Part shown: in pieces, positions 24,363 through 35,901 of the stretch
How positions within the stretch are numbered: position 1 is the first letter of the stretch
Layout of the letters: each line of letters begins with the position of its first letter
Assembly: GCA_017622815.1 (NCBI GenBank)
Contig: JAGAQH010000010.1
Span: forward strand, 1 to 42,028
Length of the DNA: 42,028 nucleotides
Direction: 5' to 3'
DNA from: Bacteroidaceae bacterium
GTDB lineage: Bacteria > Bacteroidota > Bacteroidia > Bacteroidales > Bacteroidaceae
The notes under the pieces: generated by a model
Database searches by the model: none
What the model saw: the letters and a program-made list of their open reading frames with translations, nothing else
Told to the model about the DNA's origin: nothing
Program-made: the position numbers and the translations under genes

Positions 24363-24917
24363 ATGGCTGAAATTGAAAAGAGATGGTACGTTATGCGCGC
24401 CATCAGTGGCAAGGAAGGCAAGGTAAAGGAGTACATTGATGCATTGATTTCGCAGCATAGCGATTTCGCTGCCAATGTTTCTCAGGTACTTATTCCTACT
24501 GAGAAGATAGTGACAGTTCGTAATGGCAAGCGAGTTGTGAAAGAGAAAAACCGTTTCAGCGGTTATGTCTTTGTTGAGGCTGCCCTTATAGGTGAGACCC
24601 AATCTCAACTTCGCAATGTTCCTAACGTTCTCGGTTTCCTCTCTGCAACGAAGAACGATACCAAGCCCATGCCTATGTCTCAGATTGAGGTAAATCACAT
24701 GCTTGGTACAGTGGATGAGATTCAGGATGTTCCTGAGGATATCATGATCCCATTCGAAATCGGCGAGAGTATAAAGGTGACCGACGGTCCTTTCAGTGGA
24801 TTCGATGCTGTTATTGAGGATATCAATAACGAGAAGAAGAAACTGAAGGTTATGGTTAAGATCTTCGGACGTAAAACTCCGTTGGAGCTCGGTTTTATGC
24901 AAGTTGAGAAGTTGTAA
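24363..24917 (+). CDS. nusG: transcription termination/antitermination protein NusG
   Basis: NusG (184 residues) binds RNA polymerase and couples it to the ribosome or Rho. The N-terminal NGN domain starts RWYVMRAISGKEGKVKEYID and has FSGYVFVEA near 58-68. The C-terminal KOW domain has the pattern EIGESIKVTDGPFSGFDAVI near 135-155. There is a Bacteroidota-type linker between them, with no large insertion. Cytoplasmic. It is followed by a structured 93-bp gap before rplK. Confidence 0.97.
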   Translation: MAEIEKRWYVMRAISGKEGKVKEYIDALISQHSDFAANVSQVLIPTEKIVTVRNGKRVVKEKNRFSGYVFVEAALIGETQSQLRNVPNVLGFLSATKNDTKPMPMSQIEVNHMLGTVDEIQDVPEDIMIPFEIGESIKVTDGPFSGFDAVIEDINNEKKKLKVMVKIFGRKTPLELGFMQVEKL

Positions 24918-24918
24918 G

Positions 24919-24966
24919 GCACAGACCTATGAGCAGGTTGTCCTTTAGTTACGTAAAGGGCGGTGC
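24919..24966 (+). promoter_or_regulatory. candidate structured leader ahead of rplK
   Basis: GCAC (24919-24922) can pair with GTGC (24963-24966) and encloses two hairpins: GACCT/AGGTT (24924-24928 with 24935-24939) and CCTTTA/TAAAGG (24942-24947 with 24954-24959). This three-way junction is in the place where L1 autoregulates the L11-L1 operon in E. coli. A protein-binding role is only an inference. Confidence 0.3.
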
Positions 24967-25010
24967 ATGAAGACGACTCACAACATTAATTATTAAAAGA
25001 GAAAACAAAA

Positions 25011-25451
25011 ATGGCTAAAGAAGTTGCTGGATTTATCAAATTGCAGATTAAAGGCGGCGCAGCTAATCCTTCACCTCCAGTAGGTCCCGCTCTTGGTTCC
25101 AAGGGTATCAATATCATGGATTTCTGCAAGGCTTTCAATGCCCGCACTCAAGACAAGGCCGGTAAGGTACTCCCCGTAGTAATCACTTATTACAACGACA
25201 AGTCTTATGACTTCGTTGTCAAGACTCCTCCTGTAGCAGTTCAGCTCATGGAGGTTGCAAAGGTAAAGAGTGGTTCTGCTGAGCCTAACCGTAAGAAGGT
25301 TGCTGAGATTACATGGGATCAGGTTCGCGCTATCGCTGAAGACAAGATGCCCGACCTGAACTGTTTTACTGTTGAGGCTGCAATGACATTGGTAGCTGGT
25401 ACTGCCAGAAGTATGGGTATTGCAGTGAAGGGTGAATTCCCTGGTAAATAA
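25011..25451 (+). CDS. rplK: 50S ribosomal protein L11
   Basis: L11 (146 residues) binds 23S rRNA at the GTPase-associated centre. Visible features are the proline-rich [22 protein letters not shown] (about 21-41) that contacts thiopeptide antibiotics and release factors, and the C-terminal RNA-binding domain with [12 protein letters not shown]. Normal length and order. rplA follows after 20 bp. Confidence 0.98.
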   Translation: MAKEVAGFIKLQIKGGAANPSPPVGPALGSKGINIMDFCKAFNARTQDKAGKVLPVVITYYNDKSYDFVVKTPPVAVQLMEVAKVKSGSAEPNRKKVAEITWDQVRAIAEDKMPDLNCFTVEAAMTLVAGTARSMGIAVKGEFPGK

Positions 25452-25471
25452 TTTATAAACTTCAATTAACA

Positions 25472-26170
25472 ATGAGTAAACTGACAAAAAACCAGAAGTT
25501 GGTAGCAGAGAAGATTGAAGCAGGGAAGGCATATTCACTGAAGGAGGCTTCTGCCTTGGTAAAGGAAATTACCACTACCAAGTTTGATGCTTCTGTTGAT
25601 ATCGATGTACGTCTTGGTGTAGACCCCCGTAAGGCTAACCAGATGGTACGTGGTGTAGTATCTCTGCCTAATGGTACAGGTAAGGTAACTCGTGTACTCT
25701 GTCTCTGTACTGCTGATCAGGAGGCTGCCGCAAAGGAAGCTGGTGCTGATTATGTAGGTCTTGATGAATATATCGAGAAGATTAAGGGTGGTTGGACCGA
25801 TGTTGATGTTATCATCACCATGCCTGCCATTATGGGTAAGATTGGTGCTCTGGGTCGTATCCTGGGTCCCCGTGGCCTGATGCCCAACCCCAAGAGCGGT
25901 ACTGTTACCATGGATGTTGCCAAGGCTGTCCGTGAGGTTAAGCAGGGTAAGATTGACTTCAAGGTCGACAAGACCGGTATTGTTCACGCTTCAATCGGTA
26001 AGGTAAGCTTTACTGCCGAGATGATTGCTCAGAACGCCAAGGAGTTCATGGCTACCATTATCAAGCTGAAGCCCGCTGCTGCAAAGGGAACATATGTAAA
26101 GAGTATTTATCTTTCAAGTACAATGAGCCGTGGTATCAAGGTTGATCCTAAGACCACCGAAGAAATCTAA
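25472..26170 (+). CDS. rplA: 50S ribosomal protein L1
   Basis: L1 (232 residues) forms the mobile L1 stalk at the ribosomal E site and in E. coli represses its own operon by binding leader mRNA. Signature regions: [19 protein letters not shown] near 40-60 and [21 protein letters not shown] near 120-140. Normal family length. rplJ follows after 15 bp. Confidence 0.98.
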   Translation: MSKLTKNQKLVAEKIEAGKAYSLKEASALVKEITTTKFDASVDIDVRLGVDPRKANQMVRGVVSLPNGTGKVTRVLCLCTADQEAAAKEAGADYVGLDEYIEKIKGGWTDVDVIITMPAIMGKIGALGRILGPRGLMPNPKSGTVTMDVAKAVREVKQGKIDFKVDKTGIVHASIGKVSFTAEMIAQNAKEFMATIIKLKPAAAKGTYVKSIYLSSTMSRGIKVDPKTTEEI

Positions 26171-26185
26171 AAAATGTAATTCATC

Positions 26186-26710
26186 ATGAGAAAGGAAGAT
26201 AAAGGCTTAATTATTGCACAGCTCGGCGAAATGCTGAAGCAGTATCCTCACTTCTACATCGTTGACGTTGAGGGTATGAATGCAGGTCAGACAAGCACTC
26301 TGCGTCGTATGTGTTTCAAGAACAACCTGAAGATGGTTGTTGTGAAGAACACATTGCTCCAGAAGGCTCTTGATGCAAGTGAGATTGATTTCGAAGCACT
26401 GAATCCTGTTTTGGTTGGTACAACCGCAGTTCTCTTCACAGAGGTTGCCAATGCTCCTGCCAAGATGTTGAAGGAACTCAAGGGCAAGAAGGTAGAGAAG
26501 CCCGCTCTGAAGGCTGCTTACGCCGAGGAGGGTATCTATGTTGGTGCCGAGCAGTTGGATGCTTTGTGCTCAATCAAGAGCAAGAACGAGGTTATCGCAG
26601 ACATCGTTGCTCTGTTGCAGTCTCCTGCAAAGAATGTTCTCTCTGCCCTGCAGAGCGGTCAGAACACCATCCACGGTGTCCTCAAGACACTGGGCGAGCG
26701 TCCCGAATAA
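26186..26710 (+). CDS. rplJ: 50S ribosomal protein L10
   Basis: L10 (174 residues) is the base of the L7/L12 stalk. It opens MRKEDKGLIIAQLGEMLKQY, has RRMCFKNNLKMVVVKNTLLQ near 41-60 and a C-terminal helix (about 135-174, SPAKNVLSALQSGQNTIHGV) that binds L7/L12 dimers. No large leader is visible because rplA ends 15 bp upstream, so the E. coli-type L10 leader would have to lie in the coding region. Confidence 0.97.
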   Translation: MRKEDKGLIIAQLGEMLKQYPHFYIVDVEGMNAGQTSTLRRMCFKNNLKMVVVKNTLLQKALDASEIDFEALNPVLVGTTAVLFTEVANAPAKMLKELKGKKVEKPALKAAYAEEGIYVGAEQLDALCSIKSKNEVIADIVALLQSPAKNVLSALQSGQNTIHGVLKTLGERPE

Positions 26711-26773
26711 TTATCGGAACAGCCGCATAAAATTAACAAATAGTAACAAACTAATCAATAAAAGAATAAGAAA

Positions 26774-27151
26774 ATGGCAGATTTGAAAGCTATCGCTGAA
26801 GAGTTGGTAAACTTGACAGTAAAGGAAGTTAATGAGTTGGCAACTATCCTGAAGGATGAGTATGGTATTGAGCCCGCTGCTGCAGCTGTTGCAGTTGCTG
26901 CTCCTGCTGCTGGTGCCGGTGAGGCTGCAGCTGAGGAGAAGACCGACTTCGACGTAGTTCTGGTTGACGCAGGTGCTGCTAAGCTCCAGGTTGTAAAGGC
27001 CGTTAAGGAGGCTTGTGGTCTGGGTCTGAAGGAGGCTAAGGAGATGGTTGACGGTGCTCCCAGCACTCTGAAGGAAGGTATGCCCAAGGCTGACGCTGAG
27101 GCTCTGAAGAAGACTCTCGAGGAGGCTGGCGCTAAGATCGAGCTGAAGTAA
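26774..27151 (+). CDS. rplL: 50S ribosomal protein L7/L12
   Basis: L7/L12 (125 residues) is the multicopy stalk protein that recruits translational GTPases. The N-terminal dimerisation region has [17 protein letters not shown], followed by the flexible alanine-rich hinge (about 36-55) and the C-terminal GTPase-contacting domain [12 protein letters not shown]...[20 protein letters not shown]. Normal length. An attenuator-like hairpin follows before rpoB. Confidence 0.98.
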   Translation: MADLKAIAEELVNLTVKEVNELATILKDEYGIEPAAAAVAVAAPAAGAGEAAAEEKTDFDVVLVDAGAAKLQVVKAVKEACGLGLKEAKEMVDGAPSTLKEGMPKADAEALKKTLEEAGAKIELK

Positions 27152-27176
27152 TCTTGACTTCCTGAAAAGGAGTTAC

Positions 27177-27214
27177 GGTAAAGGATCCTCTGGTAGAGGG
27201 TTCTTTACCTTTTT
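27177..27214 (+). terminator. attenuator-like terminator between rplL and rpoB
   Basis: A 15-bp stem (27177-27191 with 27195-27209, two G-U pairs) around GGT is followed by five T. It is as strong as a full terminator, yet rpoB begins 40 bp later without a clear promoter, so partial read-through, as in E. coli, is likely. Confidence 0.85.
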
Positions 27215-27254
27215 GTGTCTATACAATCCAAAGTCATCAAAAACGACCAAATAG

Positions 27255-30200
27255 ATGTCTAACATTATTAACAACAGAGTAAATTTCGCAACCGTCAAGG
27301 CTCCATATGCTTATCCGGATTTCCTTGATGTGCAGTTGAAGTCTTTCAGGGACTTCCTCCAGTTGGATACTCCACCGGAACTCCGTAAGAACGATGGTCT
27401 GTACAAGGTCTTCAGCGAGAACTTCCCCATAGCGGATACTCGCAATAACTTTGTTCTTGAGTTCCTGGACTATTATATCGATCCACCAAGATATTCTATA
27501 GAAGAGTGCCTTGAGCGTGGCCTGACTTACAGTGTCCCCTTGAAGGCAAAGTTGAAGCTTTACTGTACCGATCCCGATCATGAGGATTTCGATACAGTTA
27601 TTGAGGATGTCTTCCTTGGTCCCATTCCATACATGACAAACAACGGTACCTTTATTATCAACGGTGCCGAGCGTGTTGTCGTTAGCCAGTTGCACCGTTC
27701 TCCGGGTGTATTTTTCGGCAGCAGCGTCCATAGCAATGGTACTCAGCTGTACTCTGCCCGTATTATTCCTTTCAAGGGTAGTTGGATAGAGTTCGCAACT
27801 GACATCCAGAATGTGATGTACGCTTACATTGACCGTAAGAAGAAGTTGCCAGTAACAACCCTGTTGCGTGCTATCGGCTTTGAGAATGACCGTGACATAT
27901 TGGAAATATTTGATCTTGCAGAGGAAGTAAAGGTTTCTGCAGAAAGCCTGAAGTCTCATCTTGGTCAGAAGTTGGCTGCCCGTGTGCTGAAGAGTTGGGT
28001 AGAGGACTTCGTGGACGAGGATACCGGTGAGGTAGTGAGCATCGAGCGTAATGAGGTTCTTCTTGACCGTGAAAGCGAATTGACAGAAGAGAACATTGCG
28101 CAGATTCTTGACAGTGGTGAAAGCACTATCCTTCTTCACAAGGCAGAGAATCAGGGCAGCGACTACAGCATAATCTTCAATACACTGCAGAAGGATACTT
28201 CAAACAGTGAGAAGGAGGCTATCACGTATATCTACCGTCAGCTGCGTAATGCAGACCCTGTTGATGACGCAAGTGCAAAGGAGGTTATCTACAACCTGTT
28301 CTTCTCAGACAAGCGTTATGACTTGGGTGAGGTTGGTCGTTATCGTATCAACAAGAAGTTGAACCTGTCTACTGACAACGATATCCGTGTACTGACCAAG
28401 GAGGACATTATTGAGATTATCAAGTACTTGATCGAGTTGATCAACAGCAAGGCCAATGTCGATGATATTGACCACTTGAGCAACCGTCGTGTCCGTACTG
28501 TTGGCGAGCAACTCGCAAACCAGTTCGCTATCGGTCTGGCACGTATGAGCCGTACCATCCGCGAGCGCATGAACGTACGTGATAATGAGGTGTTCAGTCC
28601 CACAGACCTGATCAACGCAAAGACCATCTCCGGTGTAATCAACACTTTCTTTGGTACCAATGCCCTGAGCCAGTTCATGGACCAGACCAACCCCCTTGCC
28701 GAGGTAACACATAAGCGCCGTCTTTCTGCCCTCGGTCCTGGCGGTCTTTCTCGTGAGCGTGCAGGTTTCGAGGTTCGTGACGTACACTTTACACACTATG
28801 GCCGTCTCTGTCCTATCGAGTCTCCTGAAGGACCCAACATCGGTCTTATCAGCAGCCTTTGTGTATATGCAAAGATCAACGACCTCGGTTTCATAGAGAC
28901 CCCTTATAGAAAGGTAGAGAACGGTGTTGTGGATCTTTCTCCCGAAGGCATCAGATATTATAGTGCAGAAGAGGAGGAGAAGCTGGTTATTGGTCAGGGT
29001 AACGCCCCCTTGCGTGAGGACGGTACATTTATCCGCAAGGTGGTTAAGTGCCGTTGCGACGATGACTATCCTGTTGTTCCTCCCACTCAGGTTAACCTGA
29101 TGGACGTGGCACCTCAGCAGATTGCTTCTATCGCTGCCAGCTTGATTCCCTTCCTGGAGCATGATGATGCTCACCGTGCATTGATGGGCAGTAACATGAT
29201 GCGTCAGGCAGTTCCCCTGCTTCGTACCGAGGCTCCTATCGTGGGTACCGGTATTGAGAAGCAGCTCTGCGAGGACAGTCGTACAATGATAACTGCCGAG
29301 GGCGACGGTGTTGTTGACTATGTTGATGCAACAACTATCCGTATCCTTTACGACCGTACAGAGGAGGAAGACTTCGTAAGTTTCGAGCCTGCGATGAAGG
29401 AATACCGTATTCCCAAATTCCGTCGTACCAACCAGAACATGACCATCGACTTGCGTCCCATTTGCGAGAAGGGCCAGCGTGTAAAGGCCGGTGACATCCT
29501 CACCGAGGGTTACTCTACCGAGGCTGGTGAGTTGGCTTTGGGTAAGAACCTTCTGGTTGCATACATGCCTTGGAAGGGTTATAACTATGAGGATGCTATC
29601 GTACTGAACGAGCGTGTTGTTCGTGAGGATGTCCTGACCAGCGTTCACGTAGAGGAGTTTAGCCTGGAAGTACGCGAAACAAAGCGTGGTATGGAGGAAC
29701 TTACAAGCGATATCCCCAACGTTAGTGAAGAGGCTACCAAGGATCTGGACGAGAACGGTATTATCCGCATCGGTGCCAACGTTGTCCCCGGTGACATCAT
29801 GATCGGTAAGATTACTCCTAAGGGTGAGAGCGATCCCAGTCCTGAGGAGAAGTTGCTCCGTGCCATCTTCGGTGACAAGGCCGGTGACGTAAAGGATGCT
29901 TCCTTGAAGGCCAGCCCCTCTCTTAAGGGTGTTGTCATTGACAAGAAGTTGTTCTCCAAGGCTATCAAGACACGTTCTGCCAAGGCAGAGGACAAGAAGC
30001 GTATTGCGGCTATCGACGAGGAGTTCGAGTGCAAGGTTGCCGATTTGAAGGCTATCCTTATTGACAAGTTGCTTGAACTCACCGCCGGCAAGTTGAGCGC
30101 CGGTGTCAAGGACTATATGGGTGCAGAACTCATTCCTGCCGGTGCAGAAATCACTGCTCCCGTTTTGGAAACCTTCGACTATACTGCCGTTCAGCTGAGC

Positions 30201-31064
30201 GGTTGGACCGATGACGAGCATACCAACGAGCTGATCAAGAAACTTGTCATCAACTTCCTGAAGAAGTACAAGGTTCTGGATGCAGAGATCAAGCGTGCCA
30301 AGATTGCCATTACTGTCGGTGACGAACTGCCCAGCGGTATCATCCAGATGGCTAAGGTATACATTGCCAAGAAGCGCAAGATTGGTGTAGGTGACAAGAT
30401 GGCCGGTCGTCATGGTAACAAGGGTATCGTGTCCAAGGTCGTACGTCAGGAGGATATGCCTTTCTTGGCCGACGGTACTCCCGTGGATATCGTTCTGAAC
30501 CCCCTGGGTGTGCCCAGCCGTATGAACATCGGTCAGATTTTCGAGACCGTACTGGGTGCCGCAGGTCAGAAACTTGGCGTCAAGTTCGCTACTCCCATCT
30601 TCGACGGTGCCCACCTCGAGGATTTGAACGAGTGGACCGACAAGGCAGGCCTGCCCCGCTACTGCTCAACTCAGTTGTATGACGGTGCTACAGGCGAACC
30701 GTTTGACCAGTTGGCTACCGTAGGTGTTGCCTACATGCTGAAACTCGGTCACATGGTTGAGGACAAGATGCACGCACGTAGCATTGGTCCTTACAGCCTG
30801 ATTACCCAGCAGCCCCTTGGTGGTAAGGCACAGTTCGGTGGCCAGCGTTTCGGTGAGATGGAAGTCTGGGCTATCGAGGCATTCGGCGCCAGCCATGTGC
30901 TTCAGGAGATCCTGACCATCAAGAGTGATGACGTTACCGGTAGAAGCAAGGCCTACGAGGCTATTGTCAAGGGCGATGCAATGCCTGCCGCCGGAATTCC
31001 TGAATCATTGAACGTACTGTTGCACGAGTTGCGTGGTTTGGGCTTGAGAATTACGTTGGACTAA
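27255..31064 (+). CDS. rpoB: DNA-directed RNA polymerase subunit beta
   Basis: RpoB (1269 residues) is the beta subunit. The rifampicin region is intact: [19 protein letters not shown] then [20 protein letters not shown] (about 461-505), followed by [11 protein letters not shown] near 521. Later landmarks are [14 protein letters not shown] near 1044 and [18 protein letters not shown] near 1189, ending [11 protein letters not shown]. The residues shown match the rifampicin-sensitive pattern of other bacteria, including S, D, H and S positions. It has the normal Bacteroidota length. rpoC starts 18 bp later. Confidence 0.99.
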   Translation: MSNIINNRVNFATVKAPYAYPDFLDVQLKSFRDFLQLDTPPELRKNDGLYKVFSENFPIADTRNNFVLEFLDYYIDPPRYSIEECLERGLTYSVPLKAKLKLYCTDPDHEDFDTVIEDVFLGPIPYMTNNGTFIINGAERVVVSQLHRSPGVFFGSSVHSNGTQLYSARIIPFKGSWIEFATDIQNVMYAYIDRKKKLPVTTLLRAIGFENDRDILEIFDLAEEVKVSAESLKSHLGQKLAARVLKSWVEDFVDEDTGEVVSIERNEVLLDRESELTEENIAQILDSGESTILLHKAENQGSDYSIIFNTLQKDTSNSEKEAITYIYRQLRNADPVDDASAKEVIYNLFFSDKRYDLGEVGRYRINKKLNLSTDNDIRVLTKEDIIEIIKYLIELINSKANVDDIDHLSNRRVRTVGEQLANQFAIGLARMSRTIRERMNVRDNEVFSPTDLINAKTISGVINTFFGTNALSQFMDQTNPLAEVTHKRRLSALGPGGLSRERAGFEVRDVHFTHYGRLCPIESPEGPNIGLISSLCVYAKINDLGFIETPYRKVENGVVDLSPEGIRYYSAEEEEKLVIGQGNAPLREDGTFIRKVVKCRCDDDYPVVPPTQVNLMDVAPQQIASIAASLIPFLEHDDAHRALMGSNMMRQAVPLLRTEAPIVGTGIEKQLCEDSRTMITAEGDGVVDYVDATTIRILYDRTEEEDFVSFEPAMKEYRIPKFRRTNQNMTIDLRPICEKGQRVKAGDILTEGYSTEAGELALGKNLLVAYMPWKGYNYEDAIVLNERVVREDVLTSVHVEEFSLEVRETKRGMEELTSDIPNVSEEATKDLDENGIIRIGANVVPGDIMIGKITPKGESDPSPEEKLLRAIFGDKAGDVKDASLKASPSLKGVVIDKKLFSKAIKTRSAKAEDKKRIAAIDEEFECKVADLKAILIDKLLELTAGKLSAGVKDYMGAELIPAGAEITAPVLETFDYTAVQLSGWTDDEHTNELIKKLVINFLKKYKVLDAEIKRAKIAITVGDELPSGIIQMAKVYIAKKRKIGVGDKMAGRHGNKGIVSKVVRQEDMPFLADGTPVDIVLNPLGVPSRMNIGQIFETVLGAAGQKLGVKFATPIFDGAHLEDLNEWTDKAGLPRYCSTQLYDGATGEPFDQLATVGVAYMLKLGHMVEDKMHARSIGPYSLITQQPLGGKAQFGGQRFGEMEVWAIEAFGASHVLQEILTIKSDDVTGRSKAYEAIVKGDAMPAAGIPESLNVLLHELRGLGLRITLD

Positions 31065-31082
31065 AAAAGATAGAAACAAGAT

Positions 31083-34000
31083 ATGGCTTTCAAGAAAGAA
31101 ACCAAGGTGAAGAATAACTTCACCAAGATAACCATCGGACTCGCATCCCCCGAGGAGATTCTGGAGAACTCCTATGGCGAGGTGCTCAAGCCCGAGACCA
31201 TCAACTATCGTACCTATAAGCCCGAGCGTGACGGCTTGTTCTGCGAACGCATTTTCGGTCCCACCAAGGATTACGAATGTCATTGTGGCAAGTACAAGCG
31301 TATCCGTTATAAGGGTATTGTATGTGATCGTTGTGGCGTAGAGGTTACGGAAAAGAAGGTTCGTCGCGAGAGAAGCGGTCATATCCAGCTCGTTGTCCCC
31401 GTGGCACACATCTGGTATTTCCGTTCTCTGCCCAACAAGATAGGTTACCTCCTTGGCATGCCCACAAAGAAGCTGGACAGCATTATCTATTATGAACGCT
31501 ATGTTGTCATCCAGCCCGGTATCCTCGGTCCTCGTGATGACAAGGACGAACGTGGCATTCAGGACGGTGTTGCCCGTGAAGGCGATTTGCTTAGCGAGGA
31601 GGAATACATTGCATTGACCGACCGTCTGCCCCGCGACAATCAGTACCTTGACGATAACGATCCCAACAAGTTCGTTGCCAAGATGGGTGCAGAGGCTATT
31701 CTCGACCTCTTGCAGCGTGTTGACTTGGACAAGCTCAGTTATGAGTTGCGCGACAGTGCCAACACTGAAGGTGCCCAGCAGCGCAAGAACGAGGCTTTGA
31801 AGCGTCTGCAGGTTGTGGAAAGCTTCCGCGCAAGCCGCGAAATCAACAAGCCCGAGTGGATGATCCTGCGCATATTGCCCGTCATCCCACCCGAACTGCG
31901 TCCTTTGGTACCCCTGGACGGCGGACGTTTTGCTACCAGTGACCTGAACGACCTCTACCGTCGTGTCATCATCCGTAACAACCGTCTGAAGCGTCTGTTG
32001 GAGATCAAGGCTCCCGAGGTTATTCTGCGTAACGAGAAGCGTATGCTTCAGGAGGCTGTTGACAGCCTGTTCGACAACAGCCGTCGTGCCAGTGCAGTGA
32101 AGTCGGAGAGCAACCGTCCCCTCAAGTCACTCAGCGACTCGCTGAAGGGTAAGCAGGGCCGTTTCCGTCAGAACCTGTTGGGTAAGCGCGTTGACTATAG
32201 TGCCCGTTCTGTAATCGTCGTAGGTCCCGAACTGAAGATGGGCGAGTGCGGTCTGCCTAAGTTGATGGCAGCCGAGCTGTACAAGCCATTCATCATACGT
32301 AAGTTGATAGAGCGTGGTATCGTAAAGACAGTTAAAAGCGCCAAGAAGATTGTTGACCGCAAGGATCCCGTTATCTGGGATATCCTCGAGAATGTCATGA
32401 AGGGTCATCCTGTGCTCTTGAACCGTGCACCGACACTGCACCGTCTGGGTATCCAGGCATTCCAGCCCAAGATGATCGAGGGTAAGGCCATTCAGTTGCA
32501 CCCCCTGGCATGTACTGTGTTCAACGCCGACTTCGACGGTGACCAGATGGCTGTTCATCTGCCCTTGTCAAACGAGGCTATTCTGGAGGCACAGTTGCTG
32601 ATGCTCCAGAGCCACAACATTCTGAACCCAGCCAATGGTGAGCCTATCACCGTTCCCTCTCAGGATATGGTGCTTGGTCTGTACTACATCACCAAGCTTC
32701 GTCCCGGAGCAAAGGGTGCCGGCATGAGTTTCTATGCTCCTGAGGAGGCTATCATCGCCTTCAACCAGAAGCGTGTGGAAATCCATGCACCCATCAAGGT
32801 TGTAGTTGACGACATTGACGAGGAAGGCAATGCTTGCAAGCACCAGGTGGAGACCTCTGTGGGCCGACTCATCGCCAACGAGATTATCCCTGCCGAAATC
32901 GGATACTTCAACGACGTTATTGCCAAGAAGACTCTTCGTGGCCTGATTACCAAGGTTATCAAGAGTGTAGGTGTGGCACGTGCATGTGAGTTCCTTGACG
33001 GTATCAAGAACCTGGGTTACAAGATGGCTTACGAAGGTGGTCTGTCCTTCAACTTGGGCGATATTATCGTTCCTGAGGAAAAGGCAGAACTGGTACAGCG
33101 CGGTAACGATGAAATTGAGCGCATCACCATGGACTATGGTATGGGCTTCATCACTGACAAGGAACGTTACAACCAGGTTATCGAAACCTGGACTAAGGTT
33201 AACAACGACCTGTCAAAGATCCTGCTGAAGACCATGCGCGAGGCCGAAGAAGGTTTCAATGCCGTATACATGATGCTCGACTCCGGTGCCCGTGGTAGCG
33301 CCGGTCAGATCAGCCAGTTGTCCGGTATGCGTGGTCTGATGGCCAAGCCCCAGAAGGCCGGTGCCGAACCTCTGACCATTGAGAACCCCATTCTTTCTAA
33401 CTTTAAGGAAGGTATGAGCGTGCTGGAGTACTTCATCTCTACCCACGGTGCCCGTAAGGGTCTTGCCGATACCGCTTTGAAGACGGCCGACGCCGGTTAT
33501 CTGACTCGTCGTCTTGTTGACGTTTCTCACGATGTTATTATCACCGAGGAAGATTGCGGTACCTTGCGTGGTCTGGAGTGCACCGCTCTGAAGAACGGTG
33601 ACGAGATAATCAGTTCTCTCTACGACCGTATCCTGGGTCGTGTCAGCGTACACGATGTAATTCATCCCACAACAGGCAAGATGATTGTTGCTGCCGGCGA
33701 TGAGATTACCGAGGCCAAGGCCAAGGAGATTGAGGATAGCCCCATCGAAATGGTTGAGATACGTTCCGTATTGACCTGTGAGAGCCGCAAGGGCGTTTGT
33801 GTGAAGTGTTATGGCCGCAACCTGGCTTCCAGCCGTATGGTACACAAGGGCGAAGCTGTGGGTGTAATCGCTGCCCAGTCTATCGGTGAGCCCGGTACTC
33901 AGTTGACACTGCGTACTTTCCACGCCGGTGGTGTGGCCGGTAACGCCGTTGCCAATGCACAGATCAAGGCCAAGTACGAGGCACGTCTGGAATTTGAGGA

Positions 34001-35390
34001 ACTTCGTACCGTAGAGGCACAGACCGACAACGGTACCTCCAGAATAGTTGTAAGCCGTCTGGCTGAGGTTCGCTTCGTTGAGCCCAAGACCGGTATCGTA
34101 TTGCTTAGCCAGGACGTTCCTTATGGCAGCACCCTCTTCAAGCAGGAAGGTGAGATTGTCCAGAAGGGCGACATCATTGCCCAGTGGGACCCCTTCAACT
34201 CTGTTATCGTTACAGAGAGTGCCGGTAAGGTCAAGTTCGAGGATGTCATCGAGAACGTTACATACCGCGTGGAGACCGACGAGGCAACAAAGCAGAGCGA
34301 GTATATCATCATTGAGTCCAAGGACCGCAACAAGATTCCCGCTTGCCATATCCTGGACGAGAACGGAGACATCCTCCGTACCTACAACTTCCCCATCGGT
34401 GGTCACATTGCCATTACAGACGGTGCGGATGCCCGCGTAGGTGAGATTCTGGTCAAGATACCTCGTGTTGTAGGTGGTGGCGGTGATATTACCGGTGGTC
34501 TGCCTCGTGTAACCGAGTTGTTCGAGGCCCGTAATCCCAGTAACCCTGCCGTTGTGGCCGAAATCGACGGTGTTGTCACCATGGGTCGTCTGAAGCGCGG
34601 TAACCGTGAGATTACCATTACCTCCAAGGTTGGTGACGTCCGCAAGTACCTCGTGCCCATCTCCAAGCAGATACTGGTACAGGACAACGACAACGTACGT
34701 GCCGGAACACCTCTCTCCGACGGTGCAATTACTCCTGCCGACATTCTGGCCATCAAGGGCCCCACTGCCGTACAGGAATACATCGTCAACGAGATTCAGG
34801 ACGTGTACCGTCTGCAGGGCGTAAAGATCAACGACAAGCACTTCGAGGTTATCGTACGCCAGATGATGCGCAAGGTTCAGATTGTAGAACCCGGCGATAC
34901 CCGCTTCCTGGAGACTCAGGTTGTGGACAAGCTGGACTTCGCAGAGGAGAACGACCGCATCTGGGGCAAGAAGGTGGTTGTCAATGCCGGTGATAGCGAG
35001 ACAATGCATGCCGGCCAGATAGTTACCTCACGCCGTCTGCGCGACGAGAACTCTTTGCTGAAGCGTCAGGACAAGAAGATTGTGGAGGTACGCGATGCAA
35101 TGCCCGCCACATCTACCCAGATCCTGCAGGGTATTACCCGTGCTTCTCTGGCAACAAGTTCGTTCATGAGTGCCGCATCCTTCCAGGAGACAACCAAGGT
35201 GCTCAACGAGGCTGCCATCAATGGTAAGAGCGACTACCTGGAGGGTATGAAGGAGAACGTTATCTGCGGTCACCTGATTCCTGCCGGTACCGGTATGCGC
35301 GAGTACGAGAAGATTGTAGTGGGTTCACGCGAGGACTACGAGCGCACCCTGGCCAACCGCAAGGCCCGTCTGGACTTTGATGACTTTTAA
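31083..35390 (+). CDS. rpoC: DNA-directed RNA polymerase subunit beta'
   Basis: RpoC (1435 residues) has the N-terminal zinc ribbon [20 protein letters not shown] (about 65-84), the catalytic Mg-binding [12 protein letters not shown] (about 481-492), the bridge-helix region, and the second zinc site with CGTLRGLEC near 825 and [11 protein letters not shown] near 899-909. It ends with the usual C-terminal part including [12 protein letters not shown] near 1140. Typical for Bacteroidota, with no inteins or frameshifts. Terminated by a long hairpin 24 bp downstream. Confidence 0.99.
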   Translation: MAFKKETKVKNNFTKITIGLASPEEILENSYGEVLKPETINYRTYKPERDGLFCERIFGPTKDYECHCGKYKRIRYKGIVCDRCGVEVTEKKVRRERSGHIQLVVPVAHIWYFRSLPNKIGYLLGMPTKKLDSIIYYERYVVIQPGILGPRDDKDERGIQDGVAREGDLLSEEEYIALTDRLPRDNQYLDDNDPNKFVAKMGAEAILDLLQRVDLDKLSYELRDSANTEGAQQRKNEALKRLQVVESFRASREINKPEWMILRILPVIPPELRPLVPLDGGRFATSDLNDLYRRVIIRNNRLKRLLEIKAPEVILRNEKRMLQEAVDSLFDNSRRASAVKSESNRPLKSLSDSLKGKQGRFRQNLLGKRVDYSARSVIVVGPELKMGECGLPKLMAAELYKPFIIRKLIERGIVKTVKSAKKIVDRKDPVIWDILENVMKGHPVLLNRAPTLHRLGIQAFQPKMIEGKAIQLHPLACTVFNADFDGDQMAVHLPLSNEAILEAQLLMLQSHNILNPANGEPITVPSQDMVLGLYYITKLRPGAKGAGMSFYAPEEAIIAFNQKRVEIHAPIKVVVDDIDEEGNACKHQVETSVGRLIANEIIPAEIGYFNDVIAKKTLRGLITKVIKSVGVARACEFLDGIKNLGYKMAYEGGLSFNLGDIIVPEEKAELVQRGNDEIERITMDYGMGFITDKERYNQVIETWTKVNNDLSKILLKTMREAEEGFNAVYMMLDSGARGSAGQISQLSGMRGLMAKPQKAGAEPLTIENPILSNFKEGMSVLEYFISTHGARKGLADTALKTADAGYLTRRLVDVSHDVIITEEDCGTLRGLECTALKNGDEIISSLYDRILGRVSVHDVIHPTTGKMIVAAGDEITEAKAKEIEDSPIEMVEIRSVLTCESRKGVCVKCYGRNLASSRMVHKGEAVGVIAAQSIGEPGTQLTLRTFHAGGVAGNAVANAQIKAKYEARLEFEELRTVEAQTDNGTSRIVVSRLAEVRFVEPKTGIVLLSQDVPYGSTLFKQEGEIVQKGDIIAQWDPFNSVIVTESAGKVKFEDVIENVTYRVETDEATKQSEYIIIESKDRNKIPACHILDENGDILRTYNFPIGGHIAITDGADARVGEILVKIPRVVGGGGDITGGLPRVTELFEARNPSNPAVVAEIDGVVTMGRLKRGNREITITSKVGDVRKYLVPISKQILVQDNDNVRAGTPLSDGAITPADILAIKGPTAVQEYIVNEIQDVYRLQGVKINDKHFEVIVRQMMRKVQIVEPGDTRFLETQVVDKLDFAEENDRIWGKKVVVNAGDSETMHAGQIVTSRRLRDENSLLKRQDKKIVEVRDAMPATSTQILQGITRASLATSSFMSAASFQETTKVLNEAAINGKSDYLEGMKENVICGHLIPAGTGMREYEKIVVGSREDYERTLANRKARLDFDDF

Positions 35391-35413
35391 ATGAAGATAC
35401 TATATCTACGATA

Positions 35414-35461
35414 GAAAGGACGCTTTGCCGGGACATACTTGTCCTGACAAGGCGTTCTTTC
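35414..35461 (+). terminator. terminator of the rpoBC operon
   Basis: A 14-bp stem (35414-35427 with 35448-35461, G-U pairs) encloses an inner hairpin CGGGACA/TGTCCTG. The 3' arm ends in CTTTC, followed by ATTTAA, so the T-run is modest. Confidence 0.7.
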
Positions 35462-35476
35462 ATTTAAGACCCTAAT

Positions 35477-35497
35477 GACCTTAAAGTCTTTAAGGTC
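35477..35497. other. 21-bp perfect palindrome upstream of the thioesterase
   Basis: GACCTTAAAG-T-CTTTAAGGTC is symmetric about one central base and lies 17 bp before the start codon at 35515, a position consistent with an operator, though it could be a repeat fragment. Confidence 0.45.
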
Positions 35498-35514
35498 CCT
35501 ATTACAATAAAACC

Positions 35515-35901
35515 ATGCACGAATTAAAGATGAAGGTCCGCGACTATGAGTGCGACCTGCAGGGCATTGTCAACAATGCCAACTACCAGCACTATCTGGA
35601 ACATGCCCGCCATGAGTTCCTCTTGGAGCGTGGCATCAGTTTTGCCGATATGCATGCCCGTGGCATAGATGCCGTTGTGGCACGTATCACCATGGAGTTC
35701 AAGTTGCCTCTGCGTAGCGGAGACGAGTTTGTATGTAGCCTCACGGTGAAGAAGGAGAATGTGCGCCATGTATTCTTACAACAGATACACCGTGTCAGCG
35801 ACGGCAAACTTTGCCTGAAGGCCAGGGTGGATTCCGTTTGCGTTCAGGACGGACAGTTGTTGTCTTCATGCAAGGAACTGGAAGATAAACTTTTCGGTTG
35901 A
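35515..35901 (+). CDS. acyl-CoA thioesterase, YbgC/FadM-type hot-dog fold
   Basis: The 128-residue cytoplasmic enzyme has the 4HBT hot-dog fold. DYECDLQGIVNNANYQHYLEHAR (about 10-32) contains the catalytic aspartate of the family (usually D..GHVNNAxY); here the histidine is replaced by isoleucine (GIVNN), a common variant. Acyl-CoA hydrolysis is the general function; the acyl chain is unknown. Its stop codon shares one base with the ATG of the next gene, so they are translationally coupled. Confidence 0.88.
   Translation: MHELKMKVRDYECDLQGIVNNANYQHYLEHARHEFLLERGISFADMHARGIDAVVARITMEFKLPLRSGDEFVCSLTVKKENVRHVFLQQIHRVSDGKLCLKARVDSVCVQDGQLLSSCKELEDKLFG

Noticed and set aside
28305-30614. 769-residue open frame antisense to rpoB, and similar ones in rpoC, gldK and the CotH gene
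   Set aside because: They have no start signals or protein-like content, and arise from strong third-position codon bias on the coding strand. The sense genes are complete and unmistakable.
35898-35900. TTG start for the MATE gene
   Set aside because: The ATG at 35901 is better and overlaps the upstream stop in a coupling arrangement.
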